A stretch of DNA of 61,698 bases from Streptomyces sp. GESEQ-35 (GTDB lineage Bacteria; Actinomycetota; Actinomycetes; Streptomycetales; Streptomycetaceae), in assembly GCF_017948485.1 (NCBI RefSeq), contig NZ_JAFFSX010000041.1:1-61698 (forward strand), in the 5' to 3' direction. The position numbers and the translations under genes were made by a program. Shown here in pieces: positions 46,236 to 54,737 of this stretch (position 1 is its first letter; the number at the start of each line of letters is the position of its first letter). Under the pieces are notes generated by a model. That model was not told the origin of the DNA and ran no database searches. It saw only the letters and a list, made by a program, of their open reading frames with translations.

Positions 46236-47468
46236 TTACTTGGTGAGGGAGTCGAGAGAGGGGCCGAGGATCCAGCTGGCGATCTCTCGGATCGCGCCGT
46301 CGCCACCGGGGACGGTGGTAACCGCGCGTGCGGCGCCGCGCACGACGTCGTGGGCGCTCGCGACCGCCACGGGCCAGCCCACGAGGGCGAAGCACGGGAG
46401 GTCGTTGACGTCGTTGCCGACGTAGAGCACGCGCTCAGGCGCGATGCCCTGCTCCTCGCACCACTGCTTCAGTGCGAGGTCTTTCCGGTCGATGCCGTGC
46501 AGCACGGGAATCTGCAGCTTCCGTGCGCGGGCGGCGACGACCGGGTTCTGCTCCGTGGACAGGATCAGCATCTTCAGGCCCGACTTGCGCAGGGCCGCGA
46601 TACCGAGGCCGTCTCCGCGGTGCACGGAGACGACCTCCTTTCCGTCGGAGTCGATCAGCACCCTGTCGTCCGTCTGGGTGCCGTCGAAGTCCAGGACGAC
46701 CGCGTCGATGTCGGCGGCGGTCGGCAGCGAACCGGGGCGGTTCGCGTCGAAGAGCGGCGCCAGCGCGCGGGCGCGGGCCAGCTCGTGGTGGTCGTCGATC
46801 TCCAGCACGCGGGCGGGGTCCGTGCGGACCAGCTCGGTGCGGCCGAAGAAGCGGTGCTGGTGCTTGCGGAAGCCGGCCGAGTCCATCGCGTAGGCGGCGC
46901 CGGTCTCCAGGAAGTCCTGGGGGCGGTCCTGGCGACGCGGGCGGAACGACTTGTCGTGGTTGACGCCGTGGCCGCCGTCCGCGGCGTCCTCGTCGCCGTC
47001 GCGCCAGACGAACCCGTGGAACGCCGCCACGGTCACCGCGGTGTCCGCGCCGTTCTCGACGATCGCCGCCGCGACCCCGTCCACGTCCTCCCGGGCGATG
47101 AACGGGCTGGTGCACTGCACCAGCATCACCACGTCCACCGTGGCGCCGTGCAGCGCCTCGTGGGCGTCCATGGCGTGCAGGACGGCGGCCTCGGAGGTCG
47201 CCAGGTCGCCGGCGATGGCGGCCGGGCGCAGCACGACCTCCGCGCCCGCCTGCCGGGCCGCGGCCGCGATCGCCTGGTCGTCCGTCGAGACCACGACGTC
47301 CGTCACCAGCCGCGCGGCACGGCACTCGCGCACCGCACGGGCCACCAGCGGCACGCCCCCGACGGGGGCGAGGTTCTTCGCGGGCACGCCCTTGGAGCCG
47401 CCGCGCGCGGGGATCACCGCGAGCACACGGCGCACCGGGGCGCCTTGACCCGCTTCCGGGTTGGACAT
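46236..47468 (-). CDS. neuA: CMP-nonulosonic acid synthetase fused to HAD phosphatase
   Basis: 410 residues from ATG 47468. Residues 12-235 are a cytidylyltransferase (VLAVIPARGGSKGVPAKNL; VVSTDDQAIA; VMLVQCTSPF). Residues 250-405 are a HAD domain of the KdsC/KDO-8-phosphate phosphatase type: VVLDFDGTQTDDRV with nucleophile and acid Asp, LILSTE, and GNDVNDLPCF. The fused phosphatase probably removes the phosphate from Kdn-9-phosphate before activation by CTP. The gene is followed eight bases later by neuB. Confidence 0.88.
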   Translation of the reverse strand: MSNPEAGQGAPVRRVLAVIPARGGSKGVPAKNLAPVGGVPLVARAVRECRAARLVTDVVVSTDDQAIAAAARQAGAEVVLRPAAIAGDLATSEAAVLHAMDAHEALHGATVDVVMLVQCTSPFIAREDVDGVAAAIVENGADTAVTVAAFHGFVWRDGDEDAADGGHGVNHDKSFRPRRQDRPQDFLETGAAYAMDSAGFRKHQHRFFGRTELVRTDPARVLEIDDHHELARARALAPLFDANRPGSLPTAADIDAVVLDFDGTQTDDRVLIDSDGKEVVSVHRGDGLGIAALRKSGLKMLILSTEQNPVVAARARKLQIPVLHGIDRKDLALKQWCEEQGIAPERVLYVGNDVNDLPCFALVGWPVAVASAHDVVRGAARAVTTVPGGDGAIREIASWILGPSLDSLTK

Positions 47469-47500
47469 GGGCTGAACTCCTTGGCTCTGAATCGGGTCGC

Positions 47501-48865
47501 TCACAGCTCTCCCATCCGCCGAATAACAGGCGCTACCCGCTGCACCCCGTGCCGGTAGGCACCGCGGGCGGCCCGGCGGACGACCTGCCGAACAGGGCCC
47601 GGCTCCTTGTCGACCGAGGGTGCCCCAGGCAGCACGCTGCCGTCCGGGCCGAGGTGGTGGCGGGCGAGGATGCCGGGCAGATAGCCGGGCGCGGTCGCCG
47701 GTGTGTAGTACGGGGTGAGGGGCGGCAGTTCGGGCGAGGCGAGCAGCTTGGCGATCCGCTCGCGGCCGGCGTCGAACGCGTTCTCGTACGTGCCGTCCGC
47801 CGCGACGCCCTGCCGGGACACCCACTCCTCGTCGGGCGTGGGCCGGTGTCCCTCGTCGAGCTGGTCCCAGGAGGCGAGGCAGCCGGAGCCCACGAAGTGG
47901 TGGTTGCCGAGCATCTCGCGCACACCCAGGTCGGAGAGGATCACCGTGGGGATGCGTCGGTGCAGGGCCTCCAGCGCCGCCGTGGAGCTGATCGTGACCA
48001 TCAGGTCGGTGCGGTCCAGGACCTCGCCCATGTGCCCGTACACCAGGCGGAAGTTGGCGGGCAGATCGCTCTTCTGCGCCAGCTTCTGGTAGGGCAGTTC
48101 CTCGATGTGTGTGGTGTGCTCGCCCGGCTTGGAGCGCAGCTTGAGCAGCACCTCGCGCTCGGGGTGCTTGCGGGCGTGCTGAATCAGCCGGTCCAGCAGG
48201 TACGTACGGTCCTTGCGGCTCTCGGGGACCGAGGGCTGGGCCGCGAACACCACGGTGTACGGCTCGTGTTCACCGGTGTAGGCGGCTCCGCCCAGGAACG
48301 GCAGGGCGACTTCGGTGACCGACGAGGAGTCGGCGCCCACACCGTCGTACACACCCCGGAAACGGTCCGCGTCCTGGCGGGAGTTGGCGAGGACGAGGTC
48401 CGCGCCGTGCCGCAGCAGCAGGCCGTCGGCGAGCTTCTCGTAGACGACGCCGACATAGCCGGTGACGACGACGGGACGCTTCGGGCGGCCCTCCCAGACC
48501 CGCGCCAGGCCGTGCAGCATCGCCTGGACACCGCCGCCGACGAGGGAGAGCACGACGATGTCGTACTCCTCCTGCGCCATGGCGCGCAGGAATTCGACGG
48601 CTGTCACCTCCCGCAGGGAGTCGACCGTGACACCGACCTCCGCCAGCTGGCGGGCGGTTGGAGTGGCCCGGCCGCGTAGCAGAAATCCGCTCAGGGCAGG
48701 GGCAACTTGCGTGTCGCCTTGTGCTCCGGTTTCCATTGACGGGCCCGGAGCGATGCGACCCGCGGTCAGGGCACCCCACTTCCAGCGGGTGTCGGAGTCC
48801 GCGAGTACGGCGATCCGCGGGAGTCTGCTTGTACTTGCTGGCACATCCAAGACGCTAGGAAGCAT
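47501..48865 (-). CDS. Putative glycosyltransferase (DUF6716-like)
   Basis: 454 residues, first of the minus-strand group. It has a GT-B-like layout: N-terminal RIAVLADSDTRWKWG, middle VVVTGYVGVVYEKLADGLLL with LVLANSRQDADRFRG, then VLLKLRSKPGEHTTH and DLMVTISSTAALEALHRRIP, which resembles the polyglycerol-phosphate/polysialyltransferase acceptor motif (SSTAALEA). Start ATG 48865 lies at the centre of a palindrome. It likely extends the polymer. Coupling to the CMP synthetase (33 bases) is consistent. Confidence 0.6.
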   Translation of the reverse strand: MLPSVLDVPASTSRLPRIAVLADSDTRWKWGALTAGRIAPGPSMETGAQGDTQVAPALSGFLLRGRATPTARQLAEVGVTVDSLREVTAVEFLRAMAQEEYDIVVLSLVGGGVQAMLHGLARVWEGRPKRPVVVTGYVGVVYEKLADGLLLRHGADLVLANSRQDADRFRGVYDGVGADSSSVTEVALPFLGGAAYTGEHEPYTVVFAAQPSVPESRKDRTYLLDRLIQHARKHPEREVLLKLRSKPGEHTTHIEELPYQKLAQKSDLPANFRLVYGHMGEVLDRTDLMVTISSTAALEALHRRIPTVILSDLGVREMLGNHHFVGSGCLASWDQLDEGHRPTPDEEWVSRQGVAADGTYENAFDAGRERIAKLLASPELPPLTPYYTPATAPGYLPGILARHHLGPDGSVLPGAPSVDKEPGPVRQVVRRAARGAYRHGVQRVAPVIRRMGEL

Positions 48866-48872
48866 TTCCTAG
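48855..48872 (-). promoter_or_regulatory. Palindrome centred on the start codon of the glycosyltransferase gene
   Basis: CTAGGAA-gcat-TTCCTAG is a perfect 7-bp inverted repeat with the ATG at 48863-48865 in its loop. On the coding strand TATACC ends six bases before the palindrome's AATG, which would suit a -10 box and a leaderless message. It might be an operator or an RNA hairpin over the start codon. Confidence 0.5.
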
Positions 48873-49042
48873 GTATAGCCCAACCGCGACTCAACAGAAG
48901 GTTAACAACAACACCACGACAACCGAACTGGCCCGTCAAACCTGCGGAAGTACTCGGCATGCACCGTTCCGACACACTGAGTTCACCTGTAGTACGATCA
49001 CCAGAAAGTTCTGCCGCCGGAGGGCCCCCTAGGCTTCCGCAC

Positions 49043-50029
49043 GTGCCAAAGCTTTCCGTGATCGTGCCGTTCTACAACGTGCAGCAATACGCCCCCGACA
49101 TGCTCAGAAGCCTTCGCGTGAACGCCAGGCGCGACTTCGAGTTCATCCTTGTTGACGACAAATCCAAAGACGAAACCCCCGCGATTCTCGAACGAGCGGC
49201 CGAGGAGCTCTCGGATGTCGCTCAGGTGCGCTACCTCCGCCACGAGGAGAACGGGGGGCTGGCCACCGCGCGAAACACGGGCCTCGACGCGGCGACCGGC
49301 GAGTACCTGACCTTCCTCGACGGCGACGACTGGCTCGCGCCGGGCTACCTCTCCGACCTGGTGGCCGCCATCGAGCAGCTGGGCTGCGACTTCATCCGCA
49401 CCGACCACGTCCAGGCCACCGCCCGCGCCCGTACCGTCCACAGACACCCGTACGGCCGCCGTAACGAGGTACTCAACCCCCGCGACGCGATCCTCCCCGT
49501 CGACCGCTCGACCTCCGTGGACTACGCCTACGCCTGGGCCGGCGCGTACCACCGCCGTCTGCTGGACAAGGGGTTGCTGCACTTCACGGACGGTCTGCGC
49601 ACCGCCGAGGACCGGCCGTGGATCTGGAAGCTGCACCGCGAGGCGGAGTCGTTCGCCGTCGTCGGTCTGCTCGGCGTCTTCTACCGGCGCGGGGTCGCTT
49701 CCTCTCTCACTCAAATTGGGGATGTCCGTCAACTCGACTTCATCCGCGCCTTCGACCAGGTGGTTGAAGAGACGGCGACCGACCGGGACGCCGAGCTGCT
49801 GCTGCCGAAGGCGGTTCGGACGTACTGCGCGATCATCGCCCACCACCTCTCCGAGATCGACAAGTTCGAGCCGGAGGTGGCCAAGCAGCTGCGGATCCGG
49901 TCCGCGGCGGCGATCAAGCGCATGCCGCAGGACCAGCTCGTCGATGTGCTCGACACCATGGACCTGCGCCGGGCCAGCAAGCTGCGGCGGTTGCGGCGCC
50001 GGGTCTCCACTGCGAAGGCGGCCGCCTGA
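49043..50029 (+). CDS. Family 2 glycosyltransferase
   Basis: 328 residues from GTG 49043, where PKLSVIVPFYNVQQY starts the GT-A fold; an ATG at 48959 would add 28 non-family residues. Motifs: FEFILVDDKSKDET, ENGGLATARNTGLD and FLDGDDWLAPGYL (DxD), then LRTAEDRPWIWKLH containing the ED-type base. It transfers a sugar or glycerol-type unit from a nucleotide donor. It shares one base with the following polysialyltransferase-like gene. Confidence 0.88.
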   Translation: MPKLSVIVPFYNVQQYAPDMLRSLRVNARRDFEFILVDDKSKDETPAILERAAEELSDVAQVRYLRHEENGGLATARNTGLDAATGEYLTFLDGDDWLAPGYLSDLVAAIEQLGCDFIRTDHVQATARARTVHRHPYGRRNEVLNPRDAILPVDRSTSVDYAYAWAGAYHRRLLDKGLLHFTDGLRTAEDRPWIWKLHREAESFAVVGLLGVFYRRGVASSLTQIGDVRQLDFIRAFDQVVEETATDRDAELLLPKAVRTYCAIIAHHLSEIDKFEPEVAKQLRIRSAAAIKRMPQDQLVDVLDTMDLRRASKLRRLRRRVSTAKAAA

Positions 50030-51360
50030 TGTCCCGTACGACCCAGATCTTCTGCGCCTCGACGCTGTACGGAGCGGCCACCCTCGCCGCCGCGATCGAC
50101 TCGGACTGCTTCGCCGAGGCGGACCGCCGGCTGCTGCTGGTGTTCAACAACTCCACGACGCCGGAGACCACACCCGCGGTCGACGAGATGCCGGGCTTCG
50201 AGTCGCTGCGCGACCACTTCGACGGCGTGCTGACCTTCAACGAGGCCATCAAGCCCTTCCACCCCGGCGCCTGGGTGCCGCGCCCGGACGACATCCCGTT
50301 GTTCGAGCGGTACCTGCGGCTGCTGTGGGACCTGGGCGACGACCGGGTGGAACTGGTCCTGGAGTCCATCCAGGTCAGCCCGGCGCTCACGCTGGCCCAG
50401 CTGTTCACCGGCGCCCCGATCGACGTCTACGCCGACGGCCTGATGAGCTACGGCCCCACCCGCAACAAGCTGGACCCGCTGGTCGGCACCCGGGTACGGC
50501 GACTGCTGCACCTGGACCTGGTGCCCGGTCTGACGCCGATGTTGCTGACCGAGTTCGACGTCCCGGCACACATCGTGCCGACGCCCGCGTTCCTGAAGGT
50601 GCTCAGCGGACTCGGCGGCGCCGTACCGGAGTTGCCGGTCCTGCCGGACAACGCGGCGCTGCTGCTCGGCCAGTACCTGTCCGCGCTGAACATCCTCTCC
50701 CCCAAGGAGGAAGAGGAGCTGCACGTGCGGATGATGCGCGGAGCCGTGGAGCGCGGGCACCGCTCGATCGTGTTCAAGCCGCACCCCACGGCCCCGGCCC
50801 GCTACAGCCGGATCCTGGAGACCGAGGCCGAGAAGCTCGGCGTCGACCTCACCGTCCTGGACACGCCCGTCCTCGCCGAGGTGCTGTTCGAGAAGGCCCG
50901 GCCCGGACTGGTCGTCGGCTGCTTCTCGACGGCGCTGTTCACCGCCTCCGCGTTCTACGACCTCCCGGTCGCCCGCATCGGCACCGAGCCGCTCCTCGAC
51001 CGGCTCACGCCGTACCAGAACAGCAACCGCGTGCCGGCCGTGCTGGCGGACGCGGTGCTGCCGGACCTGGAGGGCCGCAAGGGCGAGGACACCGTCGCGT
51101 CCGACACGCTGGGCGCCCTGGTCACCGCCATAGGGTTCACGATGCAGCCGCAGATCTACCCGAGCCTGCGCCCGGCCGCGGAGCGCTACCTCTCCGCACA
51201 CTTCGGCCCGCGCACCCAGCGCTACTTCAAGCGCAAGCGGCTCACCTCGCTCGGGCTGCCCGGCGGCATCCCCGAGCGGCTGTCCTTCCTGCCGCGCAAC
51301 TCGACGGCACGGCGCGTGGTGCGCCGGGCACGGGCGCTGAAGAAGGCGGTACGCCGCTGA
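50029..51360 (+). CDS. Polysialyltransferase-like glycosyltransferase
   Basis: 443 residues. Typical features of the bacterial alpha-2,8-polysialyltransferase family (PF07388-like): N-terminal TQIFCASTLYGAATLAA, then SIVFKPHPTAPARY with the HP motif (Lys250-Pro253), and LVVGCFSTALFTASAFY with the SS/T CMP-phosphate-binding segment near residue 302. Retaining use of a CMP-sugar is therefore likely. TGATG overlap with the preceding GT2 gene. It is a candidate polymerase or chain-extender for the Kdn polymer. Confidence 0.75.
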   Translation: MSRTTQIFCASTLYGAATLAAAIDSDCFAEADRRLLLVFNNSTTPETTPAVDEMPGFESLRDHFDGVLTFNEAIKPFHPGAWVPRPDDIPLFERYLRLLWDLGDDRVELVLESIQVSPALTLAQLFTGAPIDVYADGLMSYGPTRNKLDPLVGTRVRRLLHLDLVPGLTPMLLTEFDVPAHIVPTPAFLKVLSGLGGAVPELPVLPDNAALLLGQYLSALNILSPKEEEELHVRMMRGAVERGHRSIVFKPHPTAPARYSRILETEAEKLGVDLTVLDTPVLAEVLFEKARPGLVVGCFSTALFTASAFYDLPVARIGTEPLLDRLTPYQNSNRVPAVLADAVLPDLEGRKGEDTVASDTLGALVTAIGFTMQPQIYPSLRPAAERYLSAHFGPRTQRYFKRKRLTSLGLPGGIPERLSFLPRNSTARRVVRRARALKKAVRR

Positions 51361-51380
51361 GGTCCGGTGCCTCTGCGCAA

Positions 51381-51430
51381 GTGGGCGCGGCCGCTACGTG
51401 ACTGCAAAGTCAAGTAGCGGCCGCGCCCAC
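51381..51430 (+). terminator. Long perfect hairpin after polysialyltransferase-like gene
   Basis: Two 17-base arms (51381-51397 and 51414-51430) pair perfectly. The 16-base loop contains a second small stem GACT-gcaa-AGTC. It lies 21 bases after the stop and should separate the FkbM gene into its own transcript. Confidence 0.9.
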
Positions 51431-51485
51431 TACATATGTTCGGGAAGCCTGCCACAGACCCTGAGGACCGCCCTACGATCGCGGA

Positions 51486-52328
51486 ATGCGTATATCCCAG
51501 CTCGATGAAGCGAATGCCCGCATGCTGGCCCACGCACCATCTGTTCGGCCGGTCTCCACGAGCGACATCATCGTCAACCACCGCAAGAAGCACCCCTATA
51601 GGGGCTACGCAGAGATCAACTCTCCTTATTGCCCACCATTCGTCATGTTCTGCGTGAACGACGACGCGGTCGCCCTCGACACCTTGTGGAACGGAAAGTT
51701 CGGCTACGAGCCCGGCAGCCTCGCCACCTGGTCCCGGCTGGCCGCCAAGAGCACGACGATCGCCGACGTCGGAGCGCATGTCGGCTATTTCTCGATGATC
51801 GCCGCCCTCGCCAGTCCGAAGGCGAAGATCCATGCCTTCGAGCCGGTGGACCAGATCCACGCCCGCCTCTCGGTGAACGTCCGCTCGAACGGCGTCCAGA
51901 ACGTCAAGCTCTATCAGGCGGGCGTCTCCAGCCAGGCGGGATGGGCCGAGATCAGCGTCCGCTTCTCGGGAAACCTGCTGTCCACGGGCTCGACCCTGGA
52001 GGCGGCCGCCTCGGACGCCGAGCTGAAGCGGATCCGGCTGCTGCCCCTGGACGAGGTGTTCGCCGATACCAAGCTGGACCTCATCAAGATCGACGTCGAG
52101 GGCCATGAGATGTCGGTCCTCGAGGGAGCCCGGCAGGTGCTCAAGCGCGACCGGCCGACCGTGATGCTGGAAGCGCTGCGGGACGCCGAGATGGACGGGC
52201 TCCTCTCCGAGTTCAACCCCCTGGGCTACGACTGCAACTGGGTCACCGAGGCCGACGGAAAGCTCGTGCCCTGGTACGCGCCTCGGCCGGCCAAGACGCG
52301 GAATCTGCTGTTCACGCCGAACGACTGA
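51486..52328 (+). CDS. FkbM-family methyltransferase
   Basis: 280 residues. SAM-binding motif TTIADVGAHVGYFSMIAALA (about 95-114), acidic loop AFEPVDQIHARL, and post-motif LDLIKIDVEGHEMSVLEGA. FkbM proteins methylate hydroxyls of sugars and polyketides. O-methylation of the wall polymer is a reasonable guess from context. Confidence 0.88.
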   Translation: MRISQLDEANARMLAHAPSVRPVSTSDIIVNHRKKHPYRGYAEINSPYCPPFVMFCVNDDAVALDTLWNGKFGYEPGSLATWSRLAAKSTTIADVGAHVGYFSMIAALASPKAKIHAFEPVDQIHARLSVNVRSNGVQNVKLYQAGVSSQAGWAEISVRFSGNLLSTGSTLEAAASDAELKRIRLLPLDEVFADTKLDLIKIDVEGHEMSVLEGARQVLKRDRPTVMLEALRDAEMDGLLSEFNPLGYDCNWVTEADGKLVPWYAPRPAKTRNLLFTPND

Positions 52329-52337
52329 GACAGAACG

Positions 52338-52373
52338 GGTGGGCCCGGAAGGGAATTCCCTTCCAGGCCCACC
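52338..52373. terminator. Bidirectional hairpin between FkbM and the GT8 fusion gene
   Basis: Two 18-base arms meet at GAATTC with no loop and one mismatch. The genes on both sides converge on it. Confidence 0.85.
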
Positions 52374-52409
52374 GGGTTCAGGAACAGCGGCGACCGGTTT
52401 CGGCGTGGC

Positions 52410-54737
52410 TCAACCGCCGAGGATCGCGCGCAGATCCGCCGCGTTCGCCTCGGTGACCTTCCACAGTTCCTGCTGCCGGCCGTGTACGTCGGCGACGGTG
52501 GCCGCATGGTCGCGGAGCAGGTCCTTGGAGCGTTCCACCAGACGGGCGGCGAGATGGCGGTCGTGCACGGACACGCCCCACTCGGGCCGCTCGATGTCGC
52601 GCAGGAAGTACGCCATCTTCGGGTGCGAGATCAGGCTGATGATGGGCGTGCCACAGCCGAACGGGATCATGCCCGCGTGGCCGCGCATACCGATCACCAG
52701 CTTGGTGCGGGCGTAGAGGTCCCTGATCTCGTCGTTCTCGAAGTCGTACATCGGAATGACGGGCATCGAGATGCCGTGCTCGCGCCGCAGATCGAAGACG
52801 ATCTTCTCGTCGTCGAGCGAGTGCGCCACGCACTGCACGTCGCCCTGCTCGCCCAAGTCCCGTACCGCCTGGGCCATCTGGGCCAGGAAGTAGCTGTAGT
52901 CGTGGCCGAAGCGCAGACCCGCACGGTCGTAGGCGGCGTTGATCAGGATGGTGTCGTCGCGCTTCACCGGGTCCTGCCAGCCCGGGACGAGCTGGCGCGT
53001 CACCGTGGTCGGGCACGGCTGGAAGCGCACCTTGTCGTGCAGGTGGGACGGCAGCATGCCGCGCACCTTCTCGATCGAGCCGTGGTTGCGCAGCCCGAAG
53101 AAGGACGACTTCTCGACGAGGAGGCGCAGCGAGTCCCGGAAGCGGCCCGCCCGATAGGACTGGCCGTCGAAGGCGTTGAAGCCCACGGCGTAGACCGCGA
53201 TCGGAACGTCGATACGGCGCATCAGGTCGTCCGGGACGTTCCACTGCCAGGCACTGTTGCCGTTCGGCATGGTGTCCGGGATGAACAGGCCGCCGCCGCC
53301 GATGACCAGGCCGCGGCGGGCGTTGACGCGCTCCAGCGCGGACTCGTCGAACAGCCGGTGGGCGTGCACCGAGTGCCAGCGGCGGGAGGTGGTGTCCGGC
53401 CCGAAGGCGCTGCGGACGCTCTCCGGGAGCAGCTTGTCGCCCGCGTTGCCCTGCCGGTCCATGTAGAAGGCGACGTGCGCGAGCTGGTCCTCGGCGGTGC
53501 CCTGCTCCTGCGCCGGGACGGCCGCCGCGCGCTGCGCCCACAGACGGCTGGGGCGGTGGGTGATGTCGACGGACATGCCGCTCGTCGCGTACTTCAGGGC
53601 CGAGGCGTTGTCGCCGTGCACCCAGGCCATCTGGGCGAGCCGTGAGTAGGCGGTGGCGGCCCGGTTGGGGGCGGCCGTCGCCATCAGCAGCTGTGCCTTG
53701 GCCTCGTCGTACCGGGAGACGCTCATCAGGGCGTGGCCGAGCACCTCGTGCGGCCAGGCCTCGTCGAGGGGGATGCGGACGCTGCTGAGCAGGTCGACGG
53801 CGTCCTGGTAGTTGCCGTTCGCGACATGCGCGGCGGCCACCTTGCGGGCGGTCTCGACATCGCCGGTGCGGGCGACGTGCGGGGTGCCGTAGTGCACGAC
53901 CAGGTCGTGGTGGAGGCCGCCCGAGGAGGCGAGGTAGGCAGCGTGGAAGTCGGCGTCGCCCAGCTCGAACTCGCGCCACTTCTCCTCGGCGAGGCTGTAC
54001 CCGGCCTCGCCGCCCTGCCACGGCTTGTGGCGGCCGGTGAAGTGCAGGATCGCCGTGTCCTCGGGCACCGGCAGGTCGCCGGAGAGCCGCCGCTTGACGA
54101 AGTTGTAGCGGGCGTCGAGGCGGATGAAGTCGCCGTCGAGCACGGCGTTCAGGATGCCCTGGTCGTGCTTGTCGAGTTCGTAGTCGCCGCTGCGTCCGGT
54201 CGCGTCGAGCCTGGCGCAGAACGCGTCGCTCAGGTACTCGCGCTGGATGACCAGCAGACCCGAGTTGAGCTTGTGCTGCCCGTAGAAGAACTGCGACACG
54301 GCCGCCAGGCCCTCGCGCAGCTTCAGCAGCTCGCCCAGGTCACCGAGGACGACCATGTCCGTGTCGAGCGTGATGACGGTGTCGTACTCACGCATCCGGA
54401 AGACGTCGAGGATGAAGTACGCCTTGCGGACCAGGTAGTTGTCCTGGTCGCCCTTCTGGTACGAGTCGTAGTGCGTGTCGTTGACGCGGCGCAGCACGAT
54501 GCGCGGGTGCAGGGCGCGGATCTTGGCGATCGAGCCGGGCCGCAGATCGTCGTAGAGGACGACGAAGTCCTCACACACGCTCGGGTTGGTCAGCGCGAGG
54601 CTGCGCAGCAGGACGAGAAAGCCGGGCAGGTAGTTCTCGTCGACGTAGGACGCGAAGGCGATGCGCCGCTTGCCGGTGATGTCGGTCGCGGAGTGCGTGG
54701 CCTGTGCGGGGGCCCCGGTCAGGGAAGTCGTCGTCAT
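52410..54737 (-). CDS. GT8 glycosyltransferase fused to polysaccharide pyruvyltransferase
   Basis: 775 residues from ATG 54737 (the longer open frame is a shadow of the next gene). Residues about 25-285 are a GT8 domain: RIAFASYVDENYLPGFLVLL, donor-binding DxD in VITLDTDMVVLGDLGE, NSGLLVIQREYL and the GT8 ending HFTGRHKPW. A short TPR-like helical region covers about 300-430. Residues 445-760 are a pyruvyltransferase (PF04230-like): NAGDKLLPESV, RGLVIGGGGLFIPDT, FGLRNHGSIEKV, LVIGMRGHAGMIPFGCGTP. The fusion would add a hexose and ketal pyruvate to the polymer. Overlaps the upstream gene by ATGA. Confidence 0.85.
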   Translation of the reverse strand: MTTTSLTGAPAQATHSATDITGKRRIAFASYVDENYLPGFLVLLRSLALTNPSVCEDFVVLYDDLRPGSIAKIRALHPRIVLRRVNDTHYDSYQKGDQDNYLVRKAYFILDVFRMREYDTVITLDTDMVVLGDLGELLKLREGLAAVSQFFYGQHKLNSGLLVIQREYLSDAFCARLDATGRSGDYELDKHDQGILNAVLDGDFIRLDARYNFVKRRLSGDLPVPEDTAILHFTGRHKPWQGGEAGYSLAEEKWREFELGDADFHAAYLASSGGLHHDLVVHYGTPHVARTGDVETARKVAAAHVANGNYQDAVDLLSSVRIPLDEAWPHEVLGHALMSVSRYDEAKAQLLMATAAPNRAATAYSRLAQMAWVHGDNASALKYATSGMSVDITHRPSRLWAQRAAAVPAQEQGTAEDQLAHVAFYMDRQGNAGDKLLPESVRSAFGPDTTSRRWHSVHAHRLFDESALERVNARRGLVIGGGGLFIPDTMPNGNSAWQWNVPDDLMRRIDVPIAVYAVGFNAFDGQSYRAGRFRDSLRLLVEKSSFFGLRNHGSIEKVRGMLPSHLHDKVRFQPCPTTVTRQLVPGWQDPVKRDDTILINAAYDRAGLRFGHDYSYFLAQMAQAVRDLGEQGDVQCVAHSLDDEKIVFDLRREHGISMPVIPMYDFENDEIRDLYARTKLVIGMRGHAGMIPFGCGTPIISLISHPKMAYFLRDIERPEWGVSVHDRHLAARLVERSKDLLRDHAATVADVHGRQQELWKVTEANAADLRAILGG

